The notes under the pieces: generated by a model | Told to the model about the DNA's origin: nothing | Database searches by the model: none | Seen by the model: only the letters and a program-made list of their open reading frames with translations | Shown: positions 34,732-43,707 of the stretch, piece after piece | Numbering within the stretch: position 1 is the stretch's first letter | Layout of the letters: every line of letters starts with the position of its first letter | Source: VSJD01 sp964617825 | Lineage (GTDB): Bacteria > Verrucomicrobiota > Kiritimatiellia > JAAZAB01 | NCBI GenBank assembly: GCA_964617825.1 | Contig: CAZTWL010000018.1 | Span: 18,257 to 82,256, forward strand | Length of the DNA: 64,000 nt | Reading direction: 5' to 3' | Made by a program: the position numbers and the translations under genes

Positions 34732-36987
34732 CTATTTCAACTGGTACATCACCGTCGTATTGGACGGGATTTTCAGCGCGACTTCAGCCTTTCCGCTGGC
34801 GATCAGTTTGTCAGCATAAACATCATGCAGGTCGGCCTTGCGCGGCAAACGCAGGATGCCTTCCACATCGCGGTTGGTATGGATGGCAATAAAGTGCTCA
34901 TCGGCAAAGAGAACCTGGTCCTGATCGAAGTAAACGTGCACGCCCGCCGTTTCCGCAATGCCGCGCAGCAAGCCCGGCGGGATATCGGGCGCAGCTATGT
35001 ATACGGACGTCCATTGGCCCATTTCCTTGACGGCCACGCCTGCTTGGCCGTCGGCGAATTTGCCCAGGGTAACGGCTTGCGGATCATTCACGCAGAACCT
35101 GGGTTTAATCGCTTGTTTGGCGCCGAAGACCATGGGCATGCGGATGTTTTTGGTAATCGGATGATTATTGGCGCACATCGTTATTTCAAAAGGCGCGTTG
35201 CTGTCGGCAATCGTCATTTTCATCCCGGTCATCTCGGCCAGGGCGTCGATATCCGGATGCGGGTTGAGAAATCCCGAAGCATAGGCCCATACGGCAACGT
35301 TTCCGGCGCGTTTGACTTTTTTAGATATCGTTTCCCGCTGTTGCTTGTCCATGCAAAAGGTGTTCAGGAACAAGTACATCTTATAATCGGGCATATCGGG
35401 ATTTGCCAGGTCGTCGAAAAGGTAAAGATGATATGGTGCGCCGATGCGGGCCAGCGGATCGCGCTGAGTATAAATCAGAGGCAGAAACAATTCGTTGGTC
35501 AGGGAAGTATAAAAGTAGGAACGGTCGTCGACGATTACCGCAATGCCTTCGGCGACGGGCTTTGGGTTGCGGTTCAGCGGCAGGGCGCGGTCGGCAATTT
35601 GTTTCATCTGGCCGATGTCCTTCAAGGTCGCCGGATCCGAAAACCATTTTCTTCCCTGATCCATCCACCAGAGATTGGCTTTATGGGTCAGAATGTAGGC
35701 AAACTCGCGCCGCAACACGGCAGTGGAATGTGCGGCCGTGTCCACTCTTCCAAAGCCGGAATCGGGATTGGACATGTGCGTGCGGATATCCGCTTCGTTG
35801 AACCACAGCTTGTGGTGCAGGATGACAGAGTGGTCGACGGTCATGCACCCTCCGGCTTCGCCGATGCTCCGCTTGGGGTAGGGCGAGGGCGCCGCGATAA
35901 AATCGACATAGGGCGAATCCAGGATTTTTTTTACTTTGAGGTGCCCGGAATTGTTCATGTAACATCCATCGCTATGCTTGTCGCAGCCGGAAAGACCGTA
36001 TAGGGGTTCCTGGGACAAGCATTCCAGAATATATCCGTAAAATATTCCGGCGAGTGTCCGGTTGTCCGTTGCCGCCTTCAACAGTTTTGCAAAATAAAGA
36101 ACGTTGTCGGAGGTGATGTCCGACATACACTCATGGTAATTAACGACCTTGGCTTCTTGCCCAATGTCCCGAAAAATGCCCATCGAGGTGTGCATTCGTT
36201 CTTGCTTCGATGGAATCTGCACATTGGCAAACGAGGGGATTTCCTCGTGCCAGGCTTTGCGGAGCAGGTTGATGTTATGGCCGTATTTTATCCCCAGCCA
36301 TTTGCCGAATTCGCGGCGCATGGGTTGGCTGTAATCGGCAAACTTGCCCGGCCAACCGCCCCATAATTGCGACTCGCCAGAAATGCCGAAGGAAAAGTGA
36401 TAGCCGATAATATGGGCGGCATATGGCGCCAGGGTAACGTGGTCGAGAAATCGGAGCAGCGCCTCGGAGGCCTCTTCCTTCCAGACCTGGGAGGCAAAGG
36501 ATTGGCCGGTGAATTCGCCTTGCTGCCAGCCAAGGGGGTCGTGTTTGCAGATCTCGAAAATACGCTTGACGGATTCCGGATCGCGCGGGGCATCGTGAAA
36601 CAGGCAGAGTTCTTCCGGGTGTGCCTTTTGCCAGGCAACCGTCGGATTCAAACTGATCCGGGGCAAGATCAAGGCCTGCGGAGCTTCTTTTAAAAGCGCG
36701 GCAAAGAGGGCGTCCGTCTTTTGATAGTCGAAATCTCCCGGACCTTGCCAGCCGAGCGGTATGACCGGCGTGAAGATGACAATTCCGGTCCGGGCAATCT
36801 GACTGTTCACTTCAGGCCAGTTGGCGCCTCCCTGGAAGGCCATTCCGGCTAAAGGCTTGCCTTCGAGAAAAAGAGTGGGCTTGCCATTGAGCTCCTTGAC
36901 TTTGCATACAGGGATGATGCGTCCGCTTGTTTGCTTGAAATCGCCAACGGTATAGCGCAACAGAGTCTTTTTCCGATTCTTATCCAT
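34732..36987 (-). CDS. Glycoside-hydrolase-like protein, GH42/clan GH-A type
   Basis: A 751-residue protein, no signal peptide. Residues about 60-440 look like a TIM barrel (GMAFQGGANWPEVNSQI.., IIGYHFSFGISGESQLWGGWPG, YILECLSQEPLYGLSGCDKHSDGCY, HHKLWFNEADIRTHM), with the Glu of GISGESQLW and the Glu of LWFNEAD as candidate acid/base and nucleophile. A Rossmann-like domain at about 480-620 (YKMYLFLNTFCMDKQQRETI, AVWAYASGF) resembles the trimerisation domain of GH42 beta-galactosidases. A short C-terminal beta region ends the protein. The best reading is a beta-galactosidase-like enzyme; the substrate is unknown. It lies upstream of the SGNH esterase on the same strand. Confidence 0.7.
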   Translation of the reverse strand: MDKNRKKTLLRYTVGDFKQTSGRIIPVCKVKELNGKPTLFLEGKPLAGMAFQGGANWPEVNSQIARTGIVIFTPVIPLGWQGPGDFDYQKTDALFAALLKEAPQALILPRISLNPTVAWQKAHPEELCLFHDAPRDPESVKRIFEICKHDPLGWQQGEFTGQSFASQVWKEEASEALLRFLDHVTLAPYAAHIIGYHFSFGISGESQLWGGWPGKFADYSQPMRREFGKWLGIKYGHNINLLRKAWHEEIPSFANVQIPSKQERMHTSMGIFRDIGQEAKVVNYHECMSDITSDNVLYFAKLLKAATDNRTLAGIFYGYILECLSQEPLYGLSGCDKHSDGCYMNNSGHLKVKKILDSPYVDFIAAPSPYPKRSIGEAGGCMTVDHSVILHHKLWFNEADIRTHMSNPDSGFGRVDTAAHSTAVLRREFAYILTHKANLWWMDQGRKWFSDPATLKDIGQMKQIADRALPLNRNPKPVAEGIAVIVDDRSYFYTSLTNELFLPLIYTQRDPLARIGAPYHLYLFDDLANPDMPDYKMYLFLNTFCMDKQQRETISKKVKRAGNVAVWAYASGFLNPHPDIDALAEMTGMKMTIADSNAPFEITMCANNHPITKNIRMPMVFGAKQAIKPRFCVNDPQAVTLGKFADGQAGVAVKEMGQWTSVYIAAPDIPPGLLRGIAETAGVHVYFDQDQVLFADEHFIAIHTNRDVEGILRLPRKADLHDVYADKLIASGKAEVALKIPSNTTVMYQLK

Positions 36988-37270
36988 TTTATTATCCTGT
37001 TAAATAAAAGTCAGGTTTTGCCGACATTGTTTCCGCTGGGTCGCAAGGCTAGTCCTGTGCCGGTCGAAGGTCAAATCGGAAATTATGGACAAGCAACGCA
37101 CGGACGGATCCTTTACCCGCCCCGCTTCGCCGCTGTGGTAAAGACCGCTTTTGGCTTTACATGCCGTATGTCTTATGCAACATTTTAAATGGATTGTATC
37201 GATTTGAGTGGGCGAAGGCCCGCTCCGGCAGCAAGACGGCATTTAGTAAACACACAGGAGGATCGACATC

Positions 37271-38071
37271 ATGATCAGACCATTGGCCGTGCAATTGTAT
37301 TCGTTGAGAGAGTTTGCGCAAAAGGATTTTGTGGGCGTATTGAAAAAAGTGGCGGCCATCGGTTACAAGGCGGTCGAGCCCGCAGGATTATGGAATCTCA
37401 GTCCCACCGAATTCAAGAAAATCATTGCCGACCTTGGTTTGGAAATGTATTCGTCCCATACCCCCTGGGCGCGCAGCGTGACCGACGTGCCCGCAATGGT
37501 CGAAACTGCCGGGATCCTCGGTCTGGACAAGGTTGTCTGCGGCTACGGCCCTGCGGATTTCAAGGATCTTGACGCCATCAAGCGCACGGCGGACAATACT
37601 AACGCGATGCAGGCGGCTTTCGCAAAATCAGGGATCACTCTTTTTCAACATAACCATGCTTTTGAATTCGAACGCCTCGACGGTCGGCTCAAGTATCAGA
37701 TTTATGCCGAGTTGTGCCCGAAAGTGAAGTTCCAGATTGACTCGTTCTGGTCGACGAATTTCGGCGCGGAAGATGCCGTCAAAATGCTCAAGCTGTTTGC
37801 CGATCGCACCGTTCTTGTCCACATCAAAGACGGAACCCTCCGCCAGAAGGAGGCCGATCAGAAATATGTTAACGGCATTCTTGACCGCAAGATCGAACTC
37901 CTCCCGCTCGGACAGGGTGAACTCTCGATCAAGCAGCTTGTCGCCGCCTTGCCCAAGGCTGTTGGCAGCATTGTTGTTGAACTTGACTACTGCAAGGTCG
38001 AAATGTGGAGGGCGATCGAGGAAAGTTACAAGTTCATGGTCTCCAGCGGGCTCGCGGCCGGTAATAAATAG
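37271..38071 (+). CDS. Sugar phosphate isomerase/epimerase (xylose-isomerase-like TIM barrel)
   Basis: A 266-residue AP-endonuclease-2-fold protein. The N-terminus (PLAVQLYSLREFAQKDFVGVLKKVAAIGYKAVEPAGLW) and metal-binding segments (HNHAFEFE with His/Glu, DSFWSTNFG, VHIKDG) match the sugar isomerase/epimerase family (PF01261). Substrates range from inosose to tagatose and cannot be set from sequence. AGGAGG lies nine bases before the ATG. It is a single gene near other carbohydrate genes; a hydrolase remnant follows. Confidence 0.87.
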   Translation: MIRPLAVQLYSLREFAQKDFVGVLKKVAAIGYKAVEPAGLWNLSPTEFKKIIADLGLEMYSSHTPWARSVTDVPAMVETAGILGLDKVVCGYGPADFKDLDAIKRTADNTNAMQAAFAKSGITLFQHNHAFEFERLDGRLKYQIYAELCPKVKFQIDSFWSTNFGAEDAVKMLKLFADRTVLVHIKDGTLRQKEADQKYVNGILDRKIELLPLGQGELSIKQLVAALPKAVGSIVVELDYCKVEMWRAIEESYKFMVSSGLAAGNK

Positions 38072-38199
38072 AACAGCCTGCCGGCGTGCGATAATGCATC
38101 GTTTGGCCGTGCCGGGTATTCCGGACGATGGCGTTTGGCGTTTATTTAATCGGCAGGATTTGACAAACGAAGCCGAATCCGGGAGGCGTTCCGCCGCCG

Positions 38200-38404
38200 G
38201 ATTTTGGCGGCCCGAACTTGATGGCCCATCCCAGGTCAACCCGGGCACGCGGTTCGCGCCTGGCCAGGCAGGCTATAATTGATGCCCTTGACTGGGCGAT
38301 CGGACATTATCCGGTTAAGGCGAACAATGTTTTTCTTGTCGGCGGGATTGGCGGCGGCCAGATAGCCTTGACGATGGCGACATTTTTCCCCAGGCGCTTA
38401 TTAC
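38200..38404 (+). pseudogene. Remnant of an alpha/beta-hydrolase (prolyl-oligopeptidase/dienelactone hydrolase type)
   Basis: An open segment of about 68 codons reads DFGGPNLMAHPR, then AIIDALDWAIGHYPVKANN and VFLVGGIGGGQIALTMATFFP, the nucleophile elbow region of such hydrolases. The elbow has Ile in place of the expected Ser (GGSGGG), and there is no start or C-terminal part. It lies between intact genes and overlaps the leader of the response-regulator gene. A decayed fragment is the best reading. Confidence 0.65.
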
Positions 38405-38417
38405 TGAGGTATAGATC

Positions 38418-39026
38418 ATGAAACTGCTCATTGCGGAAGATGATGCGATGTCGCAGCTCATGTTGAAGGCAATGGTCGCCAGGGCCGGATACGATCCCAT
38501 CGTGACCGGCGATGGCCTGAGTGCCTACGAGGTGCTTCGCAAGCCCGATAACCCGAAAATTGCGATTTTGGATTGGATGATGCCCGGCATGGATGGAGTT
38601 GAGGTCTGCCGCAAAGTGCGGGAAATCGAGACAAGCAATCCGCCCTATCTCATTCTGTTGACCAGCCGCGATAATCGCGAAGACATTGTGCAAGGGCTTA
38701 AATCCGGGGCGAATGACTATATCGTCAAGCCCTATGACGTTGAGGAGCTTCAGGTGCGCATCGGGGTAGGGCGCAAAGTCATCGATTTGCAGGCGTCGTT
38801 GGCCGGAAGAATTAAGGAACTTCAGGCTGCTTTGGCCCAGATCAAGACCCTGCAGGGGATCCTGCCCATCTGCATGTACTGCAAAAAAATTCGCGATGAC
38901 AAGCAATACTGGCAGCAGGTCGAAAGCTATGTCAGCAACCACACCGAAGCCCAGTTTAGTCATAGCATCTGTCCTGATTGTTATAAAAAATATACGCAGT
39001 CAGCCATGGATAGCTTGAAGAAATAA
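38418..39026 (+). CDS. Response regulator with C-terminal Cys4 domain
   Basis: A 202-residue protein. The receiver (1-120) has AEDDA, phospho-Asp52 in LDWMMPGMDG, Thr82 and Lys104 (KPYD). A coiled-coil linker (about 124-147) leads to a small domain with ICMYCKK (Cys152, Cys155) and ICPDCYKK (Cys185, Cys188), which suggests zinc binding. This GILPICxYCKKIRDD..W tail occurs on many response regulators and sensor proteins; its role is not established. There is no DNA-binding output. It clusters with CBS and STAS genes, so it may act by protein interaction. A partner kinase is not adjacent. Confidence 0.9.
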   Translation: MKLLIAEDDAMSQLMLKAMVARAGYDPIVTGDGLSAYEVLRKPDNPKIAILDWMMPGMDGVEVCRKVREIETSNPPYLILLTSRDNREDIVQGLKSGANDYIVKPYDVEELQVRIGVGRKVIDLQASLAGRIKELQAALAQIKTLQGILPICMYCKKIRDDKQYWQQVESYVSNHTEAQFSHSICPDCYKKYTQSAMDSLKK

Positions 39027-39160
39027 TCGCGGCAATCTGACTGTTCCGTTCGCGCCCAGTGCGAGGGCGACTGGCCACAGCGCAATCGTTCTGTAGCGCG
39101 CATGCGGGGATGACCGCTTAATGATCCGGAGTGCGTTCCTGTTAACCGGGAGGTGGCGCC

Positions 39161-39598
39161 ATGAGTAAAACCGTGAGAGAGTTGCTGCAAAACAAGAAGG
39201 ACAAGGTGTGGACAATCGGCCCGCACGCATCGGCCTATGAGGCGTTGCAGGTCATGGCCGACAAGGATATCGGCGCGCTTCTGGTCGTGGATAAGAAGAA
39301 GCTCGTAGGTGTTTTTTCCGAACGGGACTATGCGCGGAAAGTAATTCTGAAGGGCAAATCTTCCAAAACAACCACGGTTGGGGCGTTGATGACGGCCAAA
39401 GTGTTGTATGTCAGTCCCGATATGACGGTTGATGAATGCATGGCGTTGATGACGGATAAACATGTCCGCCATCTGCCGGTTCTCGATGCCGGTAACTTGG
39501 CCGGTATTGTGACAATCGGTGATGTGGTAAAGAGCGTCGTCGCGGACCAGAAGTTTATGATTCAGGAACTGGAAAAATATATTTCCGGCGCCATGTAA
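39161..39598 (+). CDS. CBS-domain-pair protein
   Basis: A 145-residue protein consisting of two CBS domains (about 10-65 and 72-130; KDIGALLVVDKKKLVGVFSERD and KHVRHLPVLDAGNLAGIVTIGDV) and a short C-terminal helix. CBS pairs bind adenosine nucleotides and act as energy sensors for partner proteins; the partner is unknown. GGGAGG precedes the ATG. The stop lies three bases from the end of the convergent STAS gene. Confidence 0.9.
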   Translation: MSKTVRELLQNKKDKVWTIGPHASAYEALQVMADKDIGALLVVDKKKLVGVFSERDYARKVILKGKSSKTTTVGALMTAKVLYVSPDMTVDECMALMTDKHVRHLPVLDAGNLAGIVTIGDVVKSVVADQKFMIQELEKYISGAM

Positions 39599-39601
39599 AC
39601 T

Positions 39602-39958
39602 TCAAGCCACGGGCGCTGCTTTTCCCCGGCAGAAGTCTTCCGCTTGATCCATCGTGTCGAACTGCGACAGAAGGCCGGCGATATGCGTCTGCTCGATCAT
39701 TGTCCGGCAATAAGATGAGAGCCCAACCAGAGCCAGAATACCCCGGCGCCCCTCGGTTTCCTTGGCTGCGATCAGGAGCACGCGGATACCGGCGCTGCTG
39801 ATAAAGTCCACCCCGGCCATATCCATGATGATGAACTGGGGGTGCTTGTTGAAATAGCTGTCGAGGACCTGCTGGACGGGCCCGGCCCCAAAGGTGTCGA
39901 ATCGCCCGTTGAGGATCAGTTTGAGGATGCCGTTGTTCAAGCTGGGGTTTATATTCAT
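39602..39958 (-). CDS. STAS-domain anti-anti-sigma-factor-like protein
   Basis: A 118-residue STAS protein: LKLILNGRFDTFGAG, IIMDMAGVDFISSAGIRVLL (phosphorylatable serines of the SSAG motif) and a helix-rich end. Anti-sigma-factor antagonists bind or release a serine-kinase anti-sigma factor depending on phosphorylation of this serine. The start at 39958, with AAGGAC upstream, gives the usual length; a longer frame upstream is not similar. No matching serine kinase or phosphatase is in the window. Confidence 0.88.
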   Translation of the reverse strand: MNINPSLNNGILKLILNGRFDTFGAGPVQQVLDSYFNKHPQFIIMDMAGVDFISSAGIRVLLIAAKETEGRRGILALVGLSSYCRTMIEQTHIAGLLSQFDTMDQAEDFCRGKAAPVA

Positions 39959-40371
39959 GATCGGCCCGGAGTCCTTATCGATAATTGATTGATGCCCTTG
40001 CCGCTCCATAGAGGGCGCGCTGATGCAAGCCCGCATTCTATAAAATGCCGGCAAATTGACAACACATTTAGCCTGATGCTGCGAAACCAACCAGGGGCCG
40101 GGCCTCTTGGCGAGTCGGGAAGGATGGCCGCAGATTGTTCGGGATGAAATCGAATGGCCGGTTCTGCATCCGAATTGTGGAGGAACGCATGTGAATCCGC
40201 GTTTCAACTCACGGATATAATTTGTGTGATCGATGTTCTCAAGTCGGGTGTTCCGTTTTTTTCTTTGTTTGGTGCGCCAAAATGATAATATGCCTGCATC
40301 GATTTCAGGCCGGCCGGCGATGGGCTGGGATGTCTGGCTGGAATGTGCGCATCGAATAAATAGGAGGGCGT
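39959..40371. other. Divergent intergenic region
   Basis: About 413 bases between the STAS gene and the SH3 gene. No coding frame with similarity. A perfect -10-like TATAAT lies at 40216-40221 on the plus strand, 150 bases before the SH3 gene, but no good -35 box accompanies it. Confidence 0.4.
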
Positions 40372-40875
40372 ATGATTCGTAACAAGCGCAGGGCGGCGGG
40401 TACAAGCCTGATGGCAGCGATCATGCTGCTGGCCGCCGGCATGGGAACGGTAGAGGCGGCGACCATGAGTGTGCAGATCAAGGACGCGCCCGTGCGGGCA
40501 ACGCCCTCCTTTGTCGGCAAAGTCGTGGGCTCATTGGCGTACGGTGACCAGGTTGAGGTCCAACAAACGCAGGGCGCTTGGTCCAAGGTTGCCGGCGCTG
40601 GTGTCTCGGGCTGGTTGCATGCCTCGGCGCTGTCCTCCAAGAAGATCGTTCTGGCGGCAGGCCAGGAGCAGGCCAAGGTGGCGGCCTCCGGCGACGAACT
40701 GGCCTTGGCGGGCAAGGGGTTTAACTCCGATGTGGAAGCGCAGTTCAAGTCGACGCATAAGGATGTCGATTTCACCTGGATCAATCGGATGGAGAAAATC
40801 CGCATTCCGGTGGCGGAAATGCAGGTTTTCCTTAAGGATGGCGGCGTGATGCCCAAGGAAGGAGGCGGAAAATGA
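40372..40875 (+). CDS. Secreted SH3-domain protein
   Basis: A 167-residue protein with a cleavable signal peptide (about 1-29) and a bacterial SH3 domain (about 32-85: VQIKDAPVRATPSFVGKVVGSLAYGDQVEVQQTQGAWSKV..GWLHASAL). The C-terminal part (about 100-165) is small and of unknown fold. Bacterial SH3 domains bind peptidoglycan or peptides in the envelope. The stop overlaps the start of the M48 peptidase gene (ATGA), so the two proteins probably work together at the cell envelope. AGGAGGG precedes the ATG. Confidence 0.85.
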   Translation: MIRNKRRAAGTSLMAAIMLLAAGMGTVEAATMSVQIKDAPVRATPSFVGKVVGSLAYGDQVEVQQTQGAWSKVAGAGVSGWLHASALSSKKIVLAAGQEQAKVAASGDELALAGKGFNSDVEAQFKSTHKDVDFTWINRMEKIRIPVAEMQVFLKDGGVMPKEGGGK

Positions 40876-41792
40876 CCGCGCTCTACCGTTCAGCCATCCT
40901 GCTTTTGAGCGCCTTGGCTCTGGTCGTTTTGCCGGCCTGTGAAACCATGGATACTCTTTCCGAGGTCGGCGCCGGTGTGGTGGTGGCCTCCGGTGTGGCT
41001 ACGCCGCAACAGGGCGAGTCGATCAAGAAAGCCGGTTCGGCCGTGGGCAAGACTTTCGAGTCCATCACGCCGGAGCAGGAATATTATATCGGCCGCACCG
41101 TGGGCGCCGTGGTGCTCAAGGAATACAAACCGCTGGACAGCGAAGCGGCCAATCATTACCTGAATGTTCTTGGCCAGACACTCGCCCAGTTTTCGGATAA
41201 ACCGGAAACCTTCGGTGGATATCATTTCCTGATAATGGCAACAGAGGAAGTCAACGCCTTTTCCGCTCCCGGCGGCTTGATTTTTATCTCGCGCGGCATG
41301 ATCCGCTGTTGCCAGAACGAGGATGCCTTGGCCGCCGTGCTGGCGCATGAAATCGGGCATGTGGAACTGCAGCATGGCTTGCAGGCCATCAGTAAGAGCC
41401 GGATCACTTCGGCCCTGACGATTTTGGCCACCGAGAGCGCCAAGTCGTTTGGCGGCCAGGAAATGGCACAGTTAACGGAAGCGTTCGAGGGTTCGATTAC
41501 CGATATTACCTCGACCATGATGAACAATGGTTACTCCCGCGGGTTCGAGCGCCAGGCCGACCGTGCGGCCGTCACGATCCTGCAACGTTCCGGCTACGAC
41601 CCGAACGGGTTGATCTCAATGCTGACCCAGATGAAGAAGCAGCTCAAGCCCGGCGGCCATGATTTTGCCAAGACCCATCCCGCGCCGGACAGTCGCATCG
41701 AAGATATTACAAAATGGGTTGGCCCATTCAAGCCGGTGGCTTCGCCCGCTGTGCGCCAGGCAAGGTTCCAGGCGCTGGCGGGTAAGATTTGA
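40872..41792 (+). CDS. M48 family metallopeptidase lipoprotein
   Basis: A 306-residue protein with a lipobox VLPAC (Cys23). The M48 zinc motif is HEIGH (His159, Glu160, His163), and a downstream ERQAD provides the third ligand region. Resembles BepA/LoiP-type envelope peptidases, which clear misfolded outer-membrane proteins. It is translationally coupled to the SH3 protein gene. A second M48 lipoprotein gene, with TPR-like repeats, lies at 56694. Confidence 0.9.
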   Translation: MTALYRSAILLLSALALVVLPACETMDTLSEVGAGVVVASGVATPQQGESIKKAGSAVGKTFESITPEQEYYIGRTVGAVVLKEYKPLDSEAANHYLNVLGQTLAQFSDKPETFGGYHFLIMATEEVNAFSAPGGLIFISRGMIRCCQNEDALAAVLAHEIGHVELQHGLQAISKSRITSALTILATESAKSFGGQEMAQLTEAFEGSITDITSTMMNNGYSRGFERQADRAAVTILQRSGYDPNGLISMLTQMKKQLKPGGHDFAKTHPAPDSRIEDITKWVGPFKPVASPAVRQARFQALAGKI

Positions 41793-41869
41793 CCGTGTAA
41801 TGTTGATGCGGGTCAGTCGGCCGGCTGCCCCGCACCGGTTGGATGCGCGCTTGGCCGGTAGTGCGGCGA

Positions 41870-42478
41870 TTACAAATAGACGCCGATCCATTTGCCCAAT
41901 CCGTCGAGCATCATTTGAACGGCTACGGCGGCGACGATCAAGCCGGTAATCCGGATCAGCGGGCCAGTGGCGTGGACGCGTTCCAAAATTTCTCCGATCC
42001 TGCCGGAAAACAGCATTATTATCAGGTTAATGGCCAGGGCAAGCGTTATGCCGATCAGCGTCGCAATCATCCCGTGCTCGGAGGCATAGGAAATGGCTCC
42101 GGTCATTGTGCCCGGTCCGGCGATAAGCGGAGCCGCCAGGGGCACGATGGAAATATCGGAGGTGCGCGTCAGGGTTTCCTCAAAAAACCGCCCGCGCCGG
42201 ACGGCGGTTAAACCGATCAGAAAGAGCACCAGTCCGCCTGCGATCTTGAGCGAATAAATATCAACGCGAAATACGTCGCGCAGGAGAAAGTCGCCGCAGA
42301 TTGTCAGCACCAGCAGGATCAGGAAAGCCACGGCGGTGGAGCGCGCGGATAGCATAACCAGCTCCCGTCGCGAACAAGGCGGTTGAAGCGTACAAAGAAT
42401 GAAGACCTTGCTGACCGGGTTGATGAGCGCCAGGAAATACAGCACATTCGAGATGATCAGCATGCCGTGCATGCGCAT
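41870..42478 (-). CDS. MarC family (UPF0056) membrane protein
   Basis: A 202-residue protein with six hydrophobic segments. It has NPVSKVFIL near the start (the NP motif of MarC proteins), a middle IVPLAAPLIAGPGTMTGAI motif and the C-terminal GLIVAAVAVQMMLDGL. Function is unknown. It is divergent from the ATP-grasp gene and has no close operon partner. The partial gene at 1-557 is a paralogue. Confidence 0.9.
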   Translation of the reverse strand: MRMHGMLIISNVLYFLALINPVSKVFILCTLQPPCSRRELVMLSARSTAVAFLILLVLTICGDFLLRDVFRVDIYSLKIAGGLVLFLIGLTAVRRGRFFEETLTRTSDISIVPLAAPLIAGPGTMTGAISYASEHGMIATLIGITLALAINLIIMLFSGRIGEILERVHATGPLIRITGLIVAAVAVQMMLDGLGKWIGVYL

Positions 42479-42626
42479 GACCGTAGCAAAGCGTCATGGC
42501 CAGAGCCAGCCTGATTTTTATGGGCGATTCTGCGCAGGATAGGCTTGACAAATAAATGGCAAACCATAGGCTTAAACTTAAATTCAATCTGGAAGTGTCG
42601 TGCGCTAAAATGATCGGAGCCCGGGC

Positions 42627-43670
42627 ATGCGAATCAAACCTCTTCATGTTGTACTCATTTATAATTCGAGCACTTTGGGCACGCCTGACCAGCCCGATGA
42701 CGGCAGCAGTACGGTGGAACTGCGTCTGATGATTCGGCGCATGGCACGCGTGCTGCGGGGGCTTAATCACCGGGTAACGATCCTGCCCCTGGCTCAGGAC
42801 CTGCTTGCCTTCCAGCATCGCCTGCGGCGTTTGCGGCCGGATGTGGTTTTCAACCAATACGACGATGTTGTCCACGGTGCGCTTTATGAAATGCGCGTGG
42901 CCGCACTGGTGCGCATGCTGGGTTATCCGATGACCGGGTCGCCCGCTCTGGCGCTCGGGCTGACCCGCTCCAAGTATATGACCGCCAGTTTGCTGCACGG
43001 TGTCGGTATTTTAATTCCACCCAAAACAGAACTTCTCGAGCGGATTGGCGACGTGGACCGGCATACCTGGCAATATCCGCTGATTGTGCAAGCCAGCCAG
43101 GAGCATGCCGGCATCGGCTTGGAGCGCGATTCGGTGGTTTATTCCAAGCAAGCTCTGCGGCACAAGGTCAGACATATCCTCAAAACCTATCTGCAGCCGG
43201 CGTTGGCCCAGCGGTTTTTGCCGGGCCGGGAATTTAACGTCGGTATTCTTGGAGGCCGCAAGCCGTGTGTCCTGCCGCTGGCCGAGGTTAATTATTCGGA
43301 ATTGCCTCCCGATATTCCGCCAATCATGTCGTTTGCCGCCAAATGGCTGGAGAATACCGTGGAATACAAGAAAACCAGTGTGATCTGCCCTGCACTGGTT
43401 GAGCCTGAGTTGGCGCGCGAGATCGGGCGGACGGCCTTGCGATCTTTTCGGGCTGTCAGCGGCTGGGGGTACGGGCGCGTAGATATCCGTCTTGATGCCG
43501 CTGGCCAGCCGCGTGTCCTGGAAGTGAACTGCAATCCATCGCTGGAGGAAGATGTTGCCCTGGCGCACTCGGCTGCGGCCGCCGGCATTCAGTATCCCCA
43601 GCTCTTGCAGATGGTGATCAAGGCGGCTTTGGAACACACGCCCTTTGACATTGAAGTCCCCATGCTTTAG
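42627..43670 (+). CDS. ATP-grasp ligase (D-alanine-D-alanine ligase-like)
   Basis: A 347-residue protein. N-terminal pre-ATP-grasp domain (HVVLIYNSS.., RPDVVFNQYDD..GALYEMRVAALVRMLGYPMTGS), then the ATP-grasp region (PLIVQASQEHAGIGLERDSVV) and the metal-binding VLEVNCNPSLEEDVALAHSA at the end. The order and motifs match D-Ala-D-Ala ligases, but the gene lies away from cell-wall genes. Such stand-alone paralogues often sit beside a putative zinc-binding metallopeptidase gene, as here (43708-44748), and are thought to make an amide bond in an unknown peptide or amino acid. A terminator hairpin follows the stop. Confidence 0.87.
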   Translation: MRIKPLHVVLIYNSSTLGTPDQPDDGSSTVELRLMIRRMARVLRGLNHRVTILPLAQDLLAFQHRLRRLRPDVVFNQYDDVVHGALYEMRVAALVRMLGYPMTGSPALALGLTRSKYMTASLLHGVGILIPPKTELLERIGDVDRHTWQYPLIVQASQEHAGIGLERDSVVYSKQALRHKVRHILKTYLQPALAQRFLPGREFNVGILGGRKPCVLPLAEVNYSELPPDIPPIMSFAAKWLENTVEYKKTSVICPALVEPELAREIGRTALRSFRAVSGWGYGRVDIRLDAAGQPRVLEVNCNPSLEEDVALAHSAAAAGIQYPQLLQMVIKAALEHTPFDIEVPML

Positions 43671-43706
43671 GAAGCGCCGTGCTCCGGCTTCTGGTCGCTT
43701 CCTTTT
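43669..43706 (+). terminator. Rho-independent terminator of the ATP-grasp gene
   Basis: A perfect 8-base-pair stem AGGAAGCG/CGCTTCCT (43669-43676 with 43696-43703) starts within the stop codon and runs into TTTT. It separates the convergent ATP-grasp and metallopeptidase genes. Confidence 0.65.
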
Positions 43707-43707
43707 G

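Noticed and set aside
34696..36003. A 435-residue open frame on the plus strand
   Set aside because: It lies antisense to the GH42-like gene, which has domain motifs and proper context; the frame shows the composition of a reverse-strand shadow.
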